A program made the translations under genes and the position numbers. Below are positions 18,510 to 26,638 of a stretch of 64,000 nt of DNA, one piece after another. Where the stretch lies: the NCBI RefSeq assembly GCF_014050525.1, contig NZ_JACGAG010000002.1, positions 124,001 to 188,000 on the forward strand. The letters are read 5' to 3'. This stretch comes from Clostridium sp. cel8. Lineage in GTDB: Bacteria; Bacillota; Clostridia; Clostridiales; Clostridiaceae. Positions within the stretch are counted from its first letter, which is position 1, and the number at the start of each line of letters is the position of its first letter. The notes beneath the pieces are model-generated. The model had not been told where the DNA came from and did no database searches. It was given only the letters and a program-made list of their open reading frames with translations.

Positions 18510-18550
18510 AACAATGGAGCTATTATGTAAAGCATAATAGCTCCATTGTT
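18510..18550 (-). terminator. terminator of the HAD phosphatase gene
   Basis: Perfect 18-bp stem (arms 18510-18527 and 18533-18550, beginning AACAATGGAGC) with a 5-nt loop, 19 nt downstream of the HAD stop. Confidence 0.88.
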
Positions 18551-18568
18551 ATTTTAATAATCCATTTC

Positions 18569-19396
18569 TTAAAATTTTACCTTTTCACGCAAAAACTTTG
18601 CTACTCCATCCTCTTCGTTTGATCCAATAACTTTTGTAGCTATGTTTTTCAACTCCATATATGCATTGTCAACTGCATACTTTTCATCTGCAACTTTAAA
18701 AAGTGGCAAATCATTTAAATTATCTCCAAAACAAATGAGCCTGTCCGCATTAATATACTTTTTTAGGTACAATGCTGCACTTGACTTATTTGCATTTACA
18801 TTTGTAATTTCAAGCCAGAAAAAACCTTTCGAATAAATCTCCTCGGTGTAGTGACAAGAAACCTTTAAAGTGTCTCTGAAAGTTTTATATTCAAAATCAA
18901 GTATTCCTTCCCTCTCTATTGCAAATATATTTATTATATTGTAATCTTTTACCATAGAGAAATCTTTAACTTTTGTAAGCCTCTTATCCCCACTTTTTTC
19001 CCTTGAATCAAGATATATTTCCTGTCCCCTATTAAATGCACCTTTGAAAAATATTTTCTTGTTTCCGTATTTATCGACTGCAGATATAAAAGGATTTATG
19101 CCTTTCAAGTTATATGTATCAAGTATAAACTTCACAGTACTTTCATCTAAGTAGTTCTGAACAATACTTTCGCCTGAAGATATATAAGATACAAATGCTC
19201 CATTATTCAATATAACCGGAATTTTAAGTTTAAGTGGTCTTAATATATCTTTTGATGCTTCATATGATCTTGCTGTAGCTATAGTAAAATTTACTCCTGA
19301 ATCAATTAAGTTGTTTATAATTTTTATTGAATTACTGCTTACAACTCGCTTTGAATTTAAAAGTGTTCCGTCTAAATCCGAAATATATAAGTCCAA
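18569..19396 (-). CDS. Cof-type HAD-IIB phosphatase
   Basis: 275 residues. Motif I SDLDGTLLNSK, motif II FTIATARS, motif IV ICFGDNLNDLPLFKVADEKYAVDNA; the C2B cap lies between. These enzymes dephosphorylate sugar phosphates, FMN or pyridoxal phosphate; the substrate here is not readable. TTG start preceded by GAGAGG. Single gene with its own terminator. Confidence 0.9.
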   Translation of the reverse strand: MDLYISDLDGTLLNSKRVVSSNSIKIINNLIDSGVNFTIATARSYEASKDILRPLKLKIPVILNNGAFVSYISSGESIVQNYLDESTVKFILDTYNLKGINPFISAVDKYGNKKIFFKGAFNRGQEIYLDSREKSGDKRLTKVKDFSMVKDYNIINIFAIEREGILDFEYKTFRDTLKVSCHYTEEIYSKGFFWLEITNVNANKSSAALYLKKYINADRLICFGDNLNDLPLFKVADEKYAVDNAYMELKNIATKVIGSNEEDGVAKFLREKVKF

Positions 19397-19440
19397 ATAT
19401 AAGTACCTCTCTTTTCATTTATTATTTTAACACTTTAACA

Positions 19441-20304
19441 TTAATCAACTTGAAACCATTCGCTAATTAATTCGCTTTTCTTAAACCCTCTTTTCTTGTA
19501 CATGTCGTAAGCTATAGTATTTTTTGTAATAACAATCAAGCTTATTTCCTTTACTTTTTTTGACTTTAAAAAGCTAATGGCAGTTTCTAAAATCAACTTG
19601 CCATAACCTTTACCTCTAGCACTTTTAATTAATCCTAAATCAAATTCCCCAACTCCATCTTTAATATAAAACTGTAAAAAACCTATCATTTCATTATTTA
19701 ATACAGTTATATAACAATTATTTTCATTATGATTTTTTATATATTCATCAATATCACTATCTATTAAAGTTGTTCCATTTGGAACTTCTTTAAACGCATC
19801 ATTATAGATATTTAAGTATTCTTTCTTATTTTTCTCTGATAGCTTAACCAACTTTAATGGTGAATGTTTAACCATTACATTACCTAATGTCATTCTTATT
19901 GCTGAATATTTTTTCTCTATATTTAACATATTTAAATATCTAATTATTGTATCATCCTTTGTCCCTAAAAATATTTCCTTCCCGCCGTATTTTTTTGATA
20001 TATTCCTAGACTCTTCTATTATCTCACTCAGAGTTTCCTTCTTATTATCTATACCTTCACTTATATCTATGTTAATTATATATGATACTCCCCTATTACT
20101 AGATTCTTTTAATACTATTGATGCCATTCCAGCAATAGTTTGTCCATCAACCTTTAAAATGACTCCTTTTCCAAAGTCAAACTCTAAAGATTTCATTTTC
20201 TTATCAATATCTCTAAAAGATAGTTTATTTATTTTATTTCTATTTACAAATTCAATACACTTATTTAATTCAAGTTTATTTAATTCTAAATAATTTTTAA
20301 TCAT
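19441..20304 (-). CDS. GNAT-family N-acetyltransferase
   Basis: 287 residues, a double-length GNAT: a degenerate N-terminal half (1-130) and an intact C-terminal half with IGFLQFYI, the acetyl-CoA loop KSARGKGYGKLIL and TKNTIAYDMYKKRGFKKSE. Acceptor unknown. Preceded by AAGAGGAG; lies 29 nt after the DUF2087 regulator, possibly in one transcript with it. Confidence 0.88.
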   Translation of the reverse strand: MIKNYLELNKLELNKCIEFVNRNKINKLSFRDIDKKMKSLEFDFGKGVILKVDGQTIAGMASIVLKESSNRGVSYIINIDISEGIDNKKETLSEIIEESRNISKKYGGKEIFLGTKDDTIIRYLNMLNIEKKYSAIRMTLGNVMVKHSPLKLVKLSEKNKKEYLNIYNDAFKEVPNGTTLIDSDIDEYIKNHNENNCYITVLNNEMIGFLQFYIKDGVGEFDLGLIKSARGKGYGKLILETAISFLKSKKVKEISLIVITKNTIAYDMYKKRGFKKSELISEWFQVD

Positions 20305-20332
20305 AATCTTGGCTCCTCTTAATGTTTATCAG

Positions 20333-21103
20333 CTACTCCTTTACCCAATAACTATTGCAATCATTTGTTCTTTCAATAAATCCATACTCTATTAAAGCCC
20401 TTCTTATTGTTGCATAATCTTCATATATTCTTTTCAAAACTCTATTTATCTCTTTTTCTGAATAAATCTTTCCTATTGAAAAATTCTTAGCTATCTGTTC
20501 TAATACAATAATTTTGTTTTTTTCTTTAGAAGGATAACTCTTTAATGATCCTTTATCATCCATATAAATTTTTATTATATTTTCTTTTTCATTATCAGTT
20601 ATGTTATATCTATCATCTAAAGTTGTCGCTGTTTTATGAGAATCACATATAACATCTTTTTCTAACTTACTAATTTTTTCATCAGTATTTTTTGAAAGCA
20701 AATCCATCAAAGCTAAAAATATTTTTGCCTGCTTTTCTTTTTGTCTTAACTTATAACGATGATTCCTAATTGTTGATTGAGCAACTCCAAGCTTTGCAGC
20801 AACTTCTTTGTCAGATAATCCTTGAGACATAAGAGTTAATACTTCCCTTTGTATATCTGTCAATCCTGTAAAAACAGAATTCATTCCCAATAAATATCTA
20901 ATCATTGAACCATGCTTTATTTCTATATGAAACTTAGCTGTACTCTTTGCATCATAAAGTTTTGAATTCACTCCATATATACGTCCTTTTTCAAATGACT
21001 TCCCACAAATTATGCATTTGTATTCCTTGCTATTTTCTACAAAGCCATTTGTTAACTCCTCTATTGCAGCTCCCCAAAACAATTTATTTGATTGTATATC
21101 CAT
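20333..21103 (-). CDS. LuxR-HTH regulator with zinc ribbon and DUF2087 domain
   Basis: 256 residues. N-terminal CIICGKSFEKGRIY...FHIEIKHG suggests a Cys2His2-like zinc site; central LuxR HTH LTDIQREVLTLMSQGLSDKEVAAKLGVAQSTIRNH; C-terminal DUF2087 (YPSKEKNKIIVLEQIAKNFSIGKIYSEKEINRVLKRIYEDYATIRRALIEYGFIER in part). GGAG is properly spaced from ATG 21103 rather than from TTG 21112. Likely a DNA-binding regulator, possibly of the adjacent acetyltransferase. Confidence 0.85.
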   Translation of the reverse strand: MDIQSNKLFWGAAIEELTNGFVENSKEYKCIICGKSFEKGRIYGVNSKLYDAKSTAKFHIEIKHGSMIRYLLGMNSVFTGLTDIQREVLTLMSQGLSDKEVAAKLGVAQSTIRNHRYKLRQKEKQAKIFLALMDLLSKNTDEKISKLEKDVICDSHKTATTLDDRYNITDNEKENIIKIYMDDKGSLKSYPSKEKNKIIVLEQIAKNFSIGKIYSEKEINRVLKRIYEDYATIRRALIEYGFIERTNDCNSYWVKE

Positions 21104-21163
21104 AAAATCCAACTCCTTTCAATATAGTTTCTATTTCCCATTTAAAAAAACTCTATCACATAT

Positions 21164-21475
21164 CTAAAAAAATGTAGTTGTATGAGGATAATTTTGAATT
21201 ACAATCTGCACTGCCGCCATTGCCATAGAAAAAAAGCTCATGATTATTACAAGAAATATTCCCCATGCATCATATCTTATCTTTTCCTGTTTATTAACTA
21301 CATATGACGCAATGACTTCAATCCCAAGTAGAATAAAAACTACAGGCCACAGGGATATTATAATGTCATAATTTATATTTTTAAATACAATTCTCATTAA
21401 AAACATAATTCCAAAGACAACAAGTATAATACCTGTAGTAAGGGTACCAACTCTTCTGCCGCTATTCATTTTCAT
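21164..21475 (-). CDS. small membrane protein, LiaF-TM/DUF5668-like
   Basis: 103 residues with three to four hydrophobic segments (TLTTGIILVVFGIMFLM, IIISLWPVVFILLGIEVI, a pattern of LiaF transmembrane regions). It overlaps the previous gene's end by 14 nt and belongs to the unit started by the sigma-factor gene. Possibly a membrane sensor of envelope stress; function unassigned. Confidence 0.65.
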   Translation of the reverse strand: MKMNSGRRVGTLTTGIILVVFGIMFLMRIVFKNINYDIIISLWPVVFILLGIEVIASYVVNKQEKIRYDAWGIFLVIIMSFFSMAMAAVQIVIQNYPHTTTFF

Positions 21476-21977
21476 CCATCTCCTTTTTCTTTCCCATAAT
21501 AAGCTTTATTCCTATTACAATTATAGCTATTCCCACAGTTAACTGCGGCGCAGTTGATATAATATTATTTAAAAAATTATATGCAATTCTACCTATATAT
21601 GGTTGTATTGTATACCTTATATTTTCCCATATGCAATATACACCAAATATTACAAGTAATATTCCCAAAAATAAGTTTCTTTTTTTTATTAGTTTCAAAT
21701 CCAATTTTAACAATTTATCAAGTGAAAACATATATTCATCTTCAATAAGCTCAAATTCTTCCTGTGCCATGGATTGTTTATTTATACAGTCAAAGAAGGA
21801 ATAAAACCAAATCAATGGCAGTAAAAATAACAGTGGTCCTATGTGAAGCCATGAAGAAAGAAATACTATAAAGAAAAACATAGACATAAATGACAATCCC
21901 ATCTTCATAAATCCCATATACATATGTCCTGCTCCAGGTAAAATTGAGAAAAATGTAGTGAGTACTTTATTTATCAA
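21462..21977 (-). CDS. membrane protein encoded with the ECF sigma factor
   Basis: About 171 residues, four hydrophobic stretches; the N-terminus FSILPGAGHMYMGFMKMGLSFM resembles TM2/DUF5683-type proteins. An open frame extends to 22031, but AAAGG is correctly spaced from TTG 21977, which overlaps the sigma-factor stop by 11 nt. It probably senses or modulates at the membrane with the two neighbouring genes. Confidence 0.6.
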   Translation of the reverse strand: MINKVLTTFFSILPGAGHMYMGFMKMGLSFMSMFFFIVFLSSWLHIGPLLFLLPLIWFYSFFDCINKQSMAQEEFELIEDEYMFSLDKLLKLDLKLIKKRNLFLGILLVIFGVYCIWENIRYTIQPYIGRIAYNFLNNIISTAPQLTVGIAIIVIGIKLIMGKKKEMDENE

Positions 21978-22281
21978 GTACAACCTTTTCCGGTGAATCA
22001 GATTTATCCCGAATATACTTGTAGTCTTCACAAGTTAAAATTTCCATATTTCTGGAAGGTTTTTTTATATAGTCCCTACACTTATTAACTGCTATTTTAG
22101 TAATCCATGCCTTAAAATTTTTTCCATCAAACTTTGATAAATTTCTATAGGCACTTAAAAAAGTCTGCTGAGCAATATCTTCCGCATCAAAATAGTTTTT
22201 TGTAAAAGATAAACAGATAGTAATGATTAAACGTTCATACTTTTTTATGCAGTTTTCAAATTGCTTGTCCTGAATAATCAT
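21967..22281 (-). CDS. ECF-type sigma factor lacking region 4
   Basis: About 104 residues. Sigma region 2 is clear (YERLIITICLSFTKNYFDAEDIAQQTFLSAYRNLSKFDG...FKAWITKIAVNKCRDYIKK). The frame stops at SPEKVVLDK, exactly where the linker to region 4 begins, and no region 4 is found in any minus-strand frame before the membrane protein. Full ECF factors are about 160-190 aa. Either a deletion joined it to the membrane gene, or it works as a region-2-only protein (compare RsoA/SigO of Bacillus, which are split). ATG 22281 preferred over GTG 22287. Confidence 0.7.
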   Translation of the reverse strand: MIIQDKQFENCIKKYERLIITICLSFTKNYFDAEDIAQQTFLSAYRNLSKFDGKNFKAWITKIAVNKCRDYIKKPSRNMEILTCEDYKYIRDKSDSPEKVVLDK

Positions 22282-22392
22282 CACCACCTTTTTTACACTC
22301 TCATTAATAATAACGATTCATAATTCAAAAACACTTCAAAATTGTAAAATATATTTTTCTAATTTCTCCATTATGAGAGTTTTAATAAAAAT

Positions 22393-22430
22393 AGCCCTTA
22401 GATAATACATGTATATATTATCTAAGGGCC
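22393..22430 (-). terminator. terminator behind the MFS remnant
   Basis: GCCCTTAGATAATA/TATTATCTAAGGGC hairpin followed on the minus strand by CTATTTTTATT. Confidence 0.85.
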
Positions 22431-22432
22431 TG

Positions 22433-22796
22433 TTACACTAGATATCTAATAATCACATTAACTCCTGCTGCAGTTAAATCCTCAAACATAGCAAATACTG
22501 ATAAAAGAGTAGCCCTATCAACAGTTGTTATGCTCTTATTTTCAATATCCAAAACTATAGGTGAAATTATAGCTGCACTGCAACATATAAAAATCATTGA
22601 AACTATAGTTAATATAGCATTAGATGTAAATACAAGTGTGCTGCAGCATATAGCAATAACAATATATAGAATTTCAATAACTCTATTTTTACCTATCTTA
22701 ATGCTTAATTTATAAGCTTTAATTGAGCTCAAGCTAACTATTTGCATAATTACTGCCAGTATCCCAAAATATTTAATATTTATTCCACTTCTTAGG
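22433..22796 (-). pseudogene. C-terminal remnant of an MFS transporter
   Basis: Open frame from about 22796 without start or ribosome site, encoding roughly 120 residues: GINIKYFGILAVIMQIVSL, a middle helix pair, then DRATLLSVFAMFEDLTAAG, the usual last cytoplasmic loop of drug-type MFS proteins. The N-terminal three quarters are missing; an in-frame TAA lies just upstream. It keeps its terminator. Confidence 0.75.
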
Positions 22797-23231
22797 TATT
22801 ACCATTGATTTAAAAATACAATAATGTACATCAAATAAACATTGACCTTTTTACGCAATTTTAACACACTCCTAAAATTACATAACAAAAAAACCTTATT
22901 CTAAAGGTTAATTTTAAAATATATTGTAATTTTACCGTGCGTTAAATAGGTCTGTACATTTACTTATCTCCTTTATGATTAAATTCTTTTCAATAATTTT
23001 ATCATAATTGATTAATTTACGCCAGCTGAACTTGTACTATTGTTGAGAATATCCTACTTACTTCAGGAAAATTTTATACAGTTACTTTCTGCATTAGCTA
23101 CTATCATCTTTTCTGTAATCAAACACCAAATTGTATCCATACATTTGATGAATTTCCTAGATAATGTAATACTGTTTTACAAAAATATACTTTAGCTAAC
23201 TATTGTATATAATACTAAGGGGGAAAGTATA
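22797..23231. other. gap upstream of pdxS with a leftover gene leader
   Basis: No gene found. On the minus strand, near 22970-23030, GCGTAAATTAATCAA..TGATAAAATTA matches the leader of the small broken gene downstream of pdxT (26 of 29 bases), ending in AAGGAGATAAGTAAATG that opens only a 5-codon frame. On the plus strand TATAAT at 23208-23213 is too close to the pdxS ribosome site to be its normal promoter; I could not identify the pdxS promoter with confidence. Confidence 0.45.
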
Positions 23232-24110
23232 ATGGATACTAGATATACTTTAAACAAAAATCTTGCTCAAATGCTAAAGGGTGGAGTTATTATGGATGTA
23301 ACAACTCCTGAAGAAGCAAAAATCGCTGAAGAAGCTGGTGCTTGTGCTGTTATGGCTCTTGAAAGAGTTCCTGCTGATATCAGAAAAGAAGGCGGAGTTG
23401 CACGTGCTTCAGATCCAAAAATAATTAAAGACATTCAAAAGACTGTTTCTATTCCAGTTATGGCAAAAGTAAGAATTGGACATTTTGTTGAAGCACAGAT
23501 TTTAGAAGCTCTTAATGTTGACTATATAGACGAAAGTGAAGTTTTAACACCTGCAGATCCAACTCTACACATTAATAAAAAAGCTTTCAAAGTTCCTTTT
23601 GTTTGTGGTGCTAAAAATCTAGGAGAAGCTTTAAGAAGAATTGGTGAAGGTGCTTCAATGATTAGAACTAAAGGTGAGGCTGGAACAGGTGATGTTATAG
23701 AAGCAGTTAAACATATGAGAATGATGAACTCTCAAATTAGGAGAATACAAGGTTTATCTGAAGATGAATTAATGAACGCTGCTAAAGAACTTCAAGCTCC
23801 TATTCATTTAGTTGAATATGTGCATAAATTTGGGAAACTTCCTGTTGTAAACTTTGCAGCTGGTGGTATTGCTACTCCTGCTGATGCTGCAATGATGATG
23901 CAACTTGGTTGCGATGGTGTATTTGTTGGTTCTGGAATTTTTAAATCTGGAAACCCAAGAAAAAGAGCTAGTGCTATTGTAAAAGCTGTTACAAACTTTA
24001 ATGATGCAAATATACTAGCTAAAGTATCAGAAAACCTTGGAGAAGCAATGGTTGGAATCAACGTTTATTCAATAAGCGAAGAAGACAAAATGGCTAATAG
24101 GGGATATTAA
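23232..24110 (+). CDS. pdxS: pyridoxal 5'-phosphate synthase, synthase subunit PdxS
   Basis: 292 residues, a TIM-barrel PdxS complete from [17 protein letters not shown] to the C-terminus. Catalytic pieces are visible: [48 protein letters not shown] (lysine in MAKVRIGH), [43 protein letters not shown]. It makes PLP from ribose 5-phosphate, glyceraldehyde 3-phosphate and ammonia supplied by PdxT. GGGGGAAAG precedes ATG 23232. PdxT starts 1 nt after its stop. Confidence 0.98.
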   Translation: MDTRYTLNKNLAQMLKGGVIMDVTTPEEAKIAEEAGACAVMALERVPADIRKEGGVARASDPKIIKDIQKTVSIPVMAKVRIGHFVEAQILEALNVDYIDESEVLTPADPTLHINKKAFKVPFVCGAKNLGEALRRIGEGASMIRTKGEAGTGDVIEAVKHMRMMNSQIRRIQGLSEDELMNAAKELQAPIHLVEYVHKFGKLPVVNFAAGGIATPADAAMMMQLGCDGVFVGSGIFKSGNPRKRASAIVKAVTNFNDANILAKVSENLGEAMVGINVYSISEEDKMANRGY

Positions 24111-24111
24111 A

Positions 24112-24678
24112 ATGAAAAAAATAGGTGTTTTAGCACTTCAAGGTGCATTTAATGAACATATAGAAATGATCAAATCACTAGGCCACCGTGGTATTGAAGT
24201 AAGGAAACCAGAACAACTCAACAATCTTGATGGAATTATTTTACCTGGTGGAGAAAGTACTGCAATTGGAAAACTACTTAATGATTTTAAAATCAAAGAA
24301 CCATTAATAGATAAAATCAAAAGTGGTCTACCTGTGTGGGGAACATGTGCAGGAATGATTTTGCTTGCCAAAGAACTTGATGGTGATGAAGATGCCCACC
24401 TAAAAGTTATGGATATAAAAGTGAAACGAAATGCATATGGGTCCCAACTAGATAGTTTTGTCACTAAAGGAGTTATTAAAAAAATATCTAAAAAAGAAAT
24501 TCCCATGGTGTTTATTAGAGCTCCATACATTGTTGATATAGGTGAAAAAGTTGATTTACTTCATAAGGTAGATGGAAATATTGTAGCAGCATGTGAGGAA
24601 AATATGCTTGCAACATCTTTCCATCCTGAGCTAACAAATGATACAACTTTTCATGAATATTTCATCAATATGATCTAA
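24112..24678 (+). CDS. pdxT: pyridoxal 5'-phosphate synthase, glutaminase subunit PdxT
   Basis: 188 residues, class I glutaminase. IGVLALQGAFNEHIEMI, LPGGESTAIGKLL, catalytic Cys in VWGTCAGMILLAKEL and the terminal SFHPELTNDTTFHEYF (His-Glu of the triad). It releases ammonia from glutamine into PdxS. Translationally coupled to pdxS. Confidence 0.98.
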   Translation: MKKIGVLALQGAFNEHIEMIKSLGHRGIEVRKPEQLNNLDGIILPGGESTAIGKLLNDFKIKEPLIDKIKSGLPVWGTCAGMILLAKELDGDEDAHLKVMDIKVKRNAYGSQLDSFVTKGVIKKISKKEIPMVFIRAPYIVDIGEKVDLLHKVDGNIVAACEENMLATSFHPELTNDTTFHEYFINMI

Positions 24679-24685
24679 ATTTAAT

Positions 24686-24718
24686 AAAGGTTCACTGCAA
24701 GTATTACAGTGAACCTTT
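24686..24718 (+). terminator. terminator of pdxST
   Basis: 12-bp stem AAAGGTTCACTG / CAGTGAACCTTT with a 9-nt loop and trailing T-run. Confidence 0.9.
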
Positions 24719-24935
24719 TATGAAGACTCCTTTTGGCTAGAAATCCTCCTTCTATAGTAACGCTCAGAAAATGTAAGCAATAGATTCTGAGTACAAAATA
24801 ACGCTAATGCTATACTATATTTATTACCTCTAACAAGATCTATAATAGCCCATTTAGCAAAAATATAAATGTAAACCAATATACAATTTTCAAACTTTTT
24901 AATTTGACATATATATTCATTTCATCATCGCTCAA
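24718..24935 (-). pseudogene. frameshifted small membrane-protein gene downstream of the original rlmH
   Basis: TTG 24935, spaced from GGAG, opens MSDDEMNIYVKLKSLKIVYWF and continues to a stop at 24840; shifting frame near 24855 gives AKWAIIDLVRGNKYSIALAL...ERYYRRRISSQKESS and a stop at 24718. Joined, this is a plausible protein of about 71 residues with two hydrophobic segments. It follows the displaced 3' end of rlmH, so it was the original neighbour of rlmH. Function unknown; a sequencing error could also explain the shift. Confidence 0.5.
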
Positions 24936-25008
24936 ACAAATTTCTCCTTCCATAAAATTATCAGTAATTTTAATTTTATCAGATTTGATTAATTTGCGCA
25001 ATCTGCTG

Positions 25009-25051
25009 CTACTTATGATATGGTTCACCGTGTATTACCAAATACATGACT
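25009..25051 (-). other. attR: displaced 3' end of rlmH joined to the element's left attP arm
   Basis: Read on the minus strand, the arm AGTCATGTATT (25051-25041) is followed by GGTAATACAC, GGTGA (25029-25025) and ACCATATCATAAGTAG. The last part, in the rlmH frame, reads GGT GAA CCA TAT CAT AAG TAG = G-E-P-Y-H-K-stop, the canonical RlmH C-terminus, which the rlmH gene at 39899 has lost. The predicted crossover dinucleotide is GA at 25026-25025. Confidence 0.9.
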
Positions 25052-25084
25052 TTCTTAAATTTCAACTCAAACTTATTTAAAACT

Positions 25085-25299
25085 GACAAACTCAAATTCT
25101 TCAGGACTATTTTCAAATTCATTAATGATTTTAATTTCTTCTTTTTCATGCTGCACTTCTTTAATACTTCCCTACTGTTGCCTGACTTCCCGCTCTTTCT
25201 TACTCCTTAAAAAGACATAATAATTTAAAACTTTTAAAGAAGTTCTGAATCAATTTTCTTTGCTAACTTTATAATTAACTCTTTTAATAGCGGACTCAT
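25085..25299 (-). pseudogene. fragments of a decayed small gene inside the element
   Basis: ATG 25299, after CAGGTGAAT, opens the 21-residue frame MSPLLKELIIKLAKKIDSELL (stop at 25234). Further on, a frame ending near 25085 encodes VQHEKEEIKIINEFENSPEEF...SFK. These may be the two ends of one broken gene or unrelated peptides. The gap 25030-25690 otherwise holds only the 11-bp repeats; I see no intact gene there. Confidence 0.3.
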
Positions 25300-25321
25300 A
25301 TTATTCACCTGACTGTTATAC

Positions 25322-25354
25322 ATATTATATCAATATTATATCAATATTATATCA
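25322..25354. repeat. 11-bp tandem repeat, three copies
   Basis: ATATTATATCA repeated exactly three times head to tail, upstream of the decayed gene fragments. Confidence 0.9.
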
Positions 25355-25691
25355 TATACTCATCCAAATGTTATTCTTTATTATAAGGATAATATTGTCT
25401 TATACAGTTCATTTCCACTTATTTTAAAACCTAATATAGTACTTATTTTGAGTAAAAATAAATGAATATAAGTTCTATCATTATTTAACTCGGAAAATAG
25501 GTTATGCTATACAATTAATAGTATTATTATCCCATGCGCCTTGTTGGCTATGTAAATAATTGTTCAGTTTACTCTATAAGCATACATTCTTTCTGTTAAA
25601 TTCTATTTGATATCTTATGTCCATCAATTTCATTTTTCTGCTTGGTTATATAAGTCCTGACCATTTCAATATATTAAAAAAAAGATATTTC

Positions 25692-25700
25692 TGGTATAAT
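25692..25700 (+). promoter_or_regulatory. extended -10 promoter of the mazF-like gene
   Basis: TGGTATAAT, a consensus extended -10 (TGnTATAAT), 36 bp before the preferred TTG start. No good -35 is visible. It lies inside the longer open frame that begins at 25617, which supports the shorter protein. Confidence 0.6.
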
Positions 25701-25736
25701 ATAAATTATTACAATAATTCTTTAGGGGGTATAACA

Positions 25737-26198
25737 TTGGATGATAAGGCAAAAAAACTAGCAAGATGGTTTTGCGTAAAGATGTATTTACAAGAGAAAC
25801 ATGAAAATAATAATTTTAGAAATTGGTTTACAGTAAGAGGAGATATATATACTTGTCACTTTGGAGAAAATATCGGTGATGAAAAATGTGGACTTGGTAG
25901 GCCTGTGCTAATCGTATCTGCAGATAATATTAATAAAAAAAGTGGTAATGTAATTGTTGTCACATTAAGTAAAAATATTAAGTGGAAAGACCCTCAAACA
26001 AAACGAAACCTTAAGTATAGTACACATTATGTACTTAAAAAAAGTAAGTATCCACAGTTGGCTTGTGATTCTGTTGTTCAATGTGAGGATATTAGAGTTG
26101 TAAGCAAAGCACGACTAGGTCAATACATTTGTTCTGTTGACCTATCAACAGATATGAAACAAATTAGAAAAAGGTTAAAATCTGCTTTGCAAATATAA
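25737..26198 (+). CDS. MazF/PemK-family toxin (endoribonuclease), no adjacent protein antitoxin
   Basis: About 153 residues from TTG 25737, preceded by AGGGGGT and the promoter at 25692-25700. Residues 1-40 are an extra N-terminal helix region (DDKAKKLARWFCVKMYLQEKHE); the MazF barrel follows: VRGDIYTCHFGENIGDEKCGLGRPVLIVSADNI, NVIVVTLSKNIKW, QLACDSVVQCEDIRVVSKARLGQYIC, with Arg and Thr/Ser positions of MazF nucleases. The RGD and RPVLIVS motifs are firm. No MazE-like gene lies on either side; instead two structured RNAs follow immediately. It may act as an element-maintenance or defence toxin. Confidence 0.82.
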   Translation: MDDKAKKLARWFCVKMYLQEKHENNNFRNWFTVRGDIYTCHFGENIGDEKCGLGRPVLIVSADNINKKSGNVIVVTLSKNIKWKDPQTKRNLKYSTHYVLKKSKYPQLACDSVVQCEDIRVVSKARLGQYICSVDLSTDMKQIRKRLKSALQI

Positions 26199-26216
26199 AA
26201 TTAGTAAAATTAGAGG

Positions 26217-26245
26217 TTGACAATTCTTAATATGTATAATAGAAT
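26217..26245 (+). promoter_or_regulatory. consensus promoter of the first small RNA
   Basis: TTGACA (26217-26222), 17-bp spacer, TAGAAT (26240-26245). No ORF follows before the terminator at 26375-26406, so it should drive a non-coding transcript of about 155 nt. Confidence 0.75.
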
Positions 26246-26251
26246 TTAGTT

Positions 26252-26406
26252 ACAACGTAATATATATCGTTCGTCTCTAGCAATTTAAATTGCTGGTTGC
26301 TCACGAACTGATGAATCATTTTAATGTCGGGAATCTTGCTCATTCCCAGATGTAAAATTTTATATTAATTATTGAAAAAAGGACAAGTTAATAATTGTCC
26401 TTTTTT
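26252..26406 (+). ncRNA. structured small RNA, copy 1
   Basis: Predicted transcript from the promoter above to an intrinsic terminator. Elements in order: stem GTTCGT/ACGAAC (26269-26274 with 26303-26308) enclosing the self-complementary AGCAATTTAAATTGCT; CTGATGAATCATT; then TGTC-GGGAAT-CTTGCTC-ATTCCC-AGATG (26325-26352). The last hairpin recurs in copy 2 with a different stem but the same loop and flanks. It starts 54 nt after the MazF stop. No known RNA family is recognised. Confidence 0.65.
26375..26406 (+). terminator. terminator of small RNA copy 1
   Basis: 12-bp stem AAAAAAGGACAA / TTGTCCTTTTTT; also terminates mazF readthrough. Confidence 0.92.
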
Positions 26407-26439
26407 GCACATAATTTCTAGAATTCTACATATAATAGT

Positions 26440-26560
26440 ACATAAACATATATGTTCATTTCTATGAACAAACTTCAATGACTGTCGGAGACCTTGTTCG
26501 TCTCCAGATGAATATTTTTATTTAATATCTTCTTAGTACACACTAAGAAGATATTATTTT
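26440..26560 (+). ncRNA. structured small RNA, copy 2
   Basis: TATAAT at 26431-26436 could be its -10 (a -35, TTGCAC, is 20 bp away, rather far). Elements: TGTTCAT/ATGAACA hairpin (26453-26470), TGTC-GGAGAC-CTTGTTC-GTCTCC-AGATG (26483-26510), then the terminator at 26524-26555. Same order of parts as copy 1: a 5' hairpin containing a GTTC core, then the conserved-loop hairpin, then a terminator. Offset between copies is 158 nt. Confidence 0.55.
26524..26560 (+). terminator. terminator of small RNA copy 2
   Basis: Perfect 13-bp stem AATATCTTCTTAG / CTAAGAAGATATT, 6-nt loop, then ATTTTAC. Confidence 0.85.
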
Positions 26561-26638
26561 ACAATTCTCGTTATCTAATAATAAACTTCATCGTTGTTTA
26601 CGAATACTTACCTCTATATTGATAATATTAATTATTTC

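Noticed and set aside
23208-23213. TATAAT as the pdxS promoter
   Set aside because: It would place the transcript start within the pdxS ribosome site.
26303-26325. Hammerhead ribozyme (CTGATGA present)
   Set aside because: The GAAAC core and closing stems of a hammerhead are not found.
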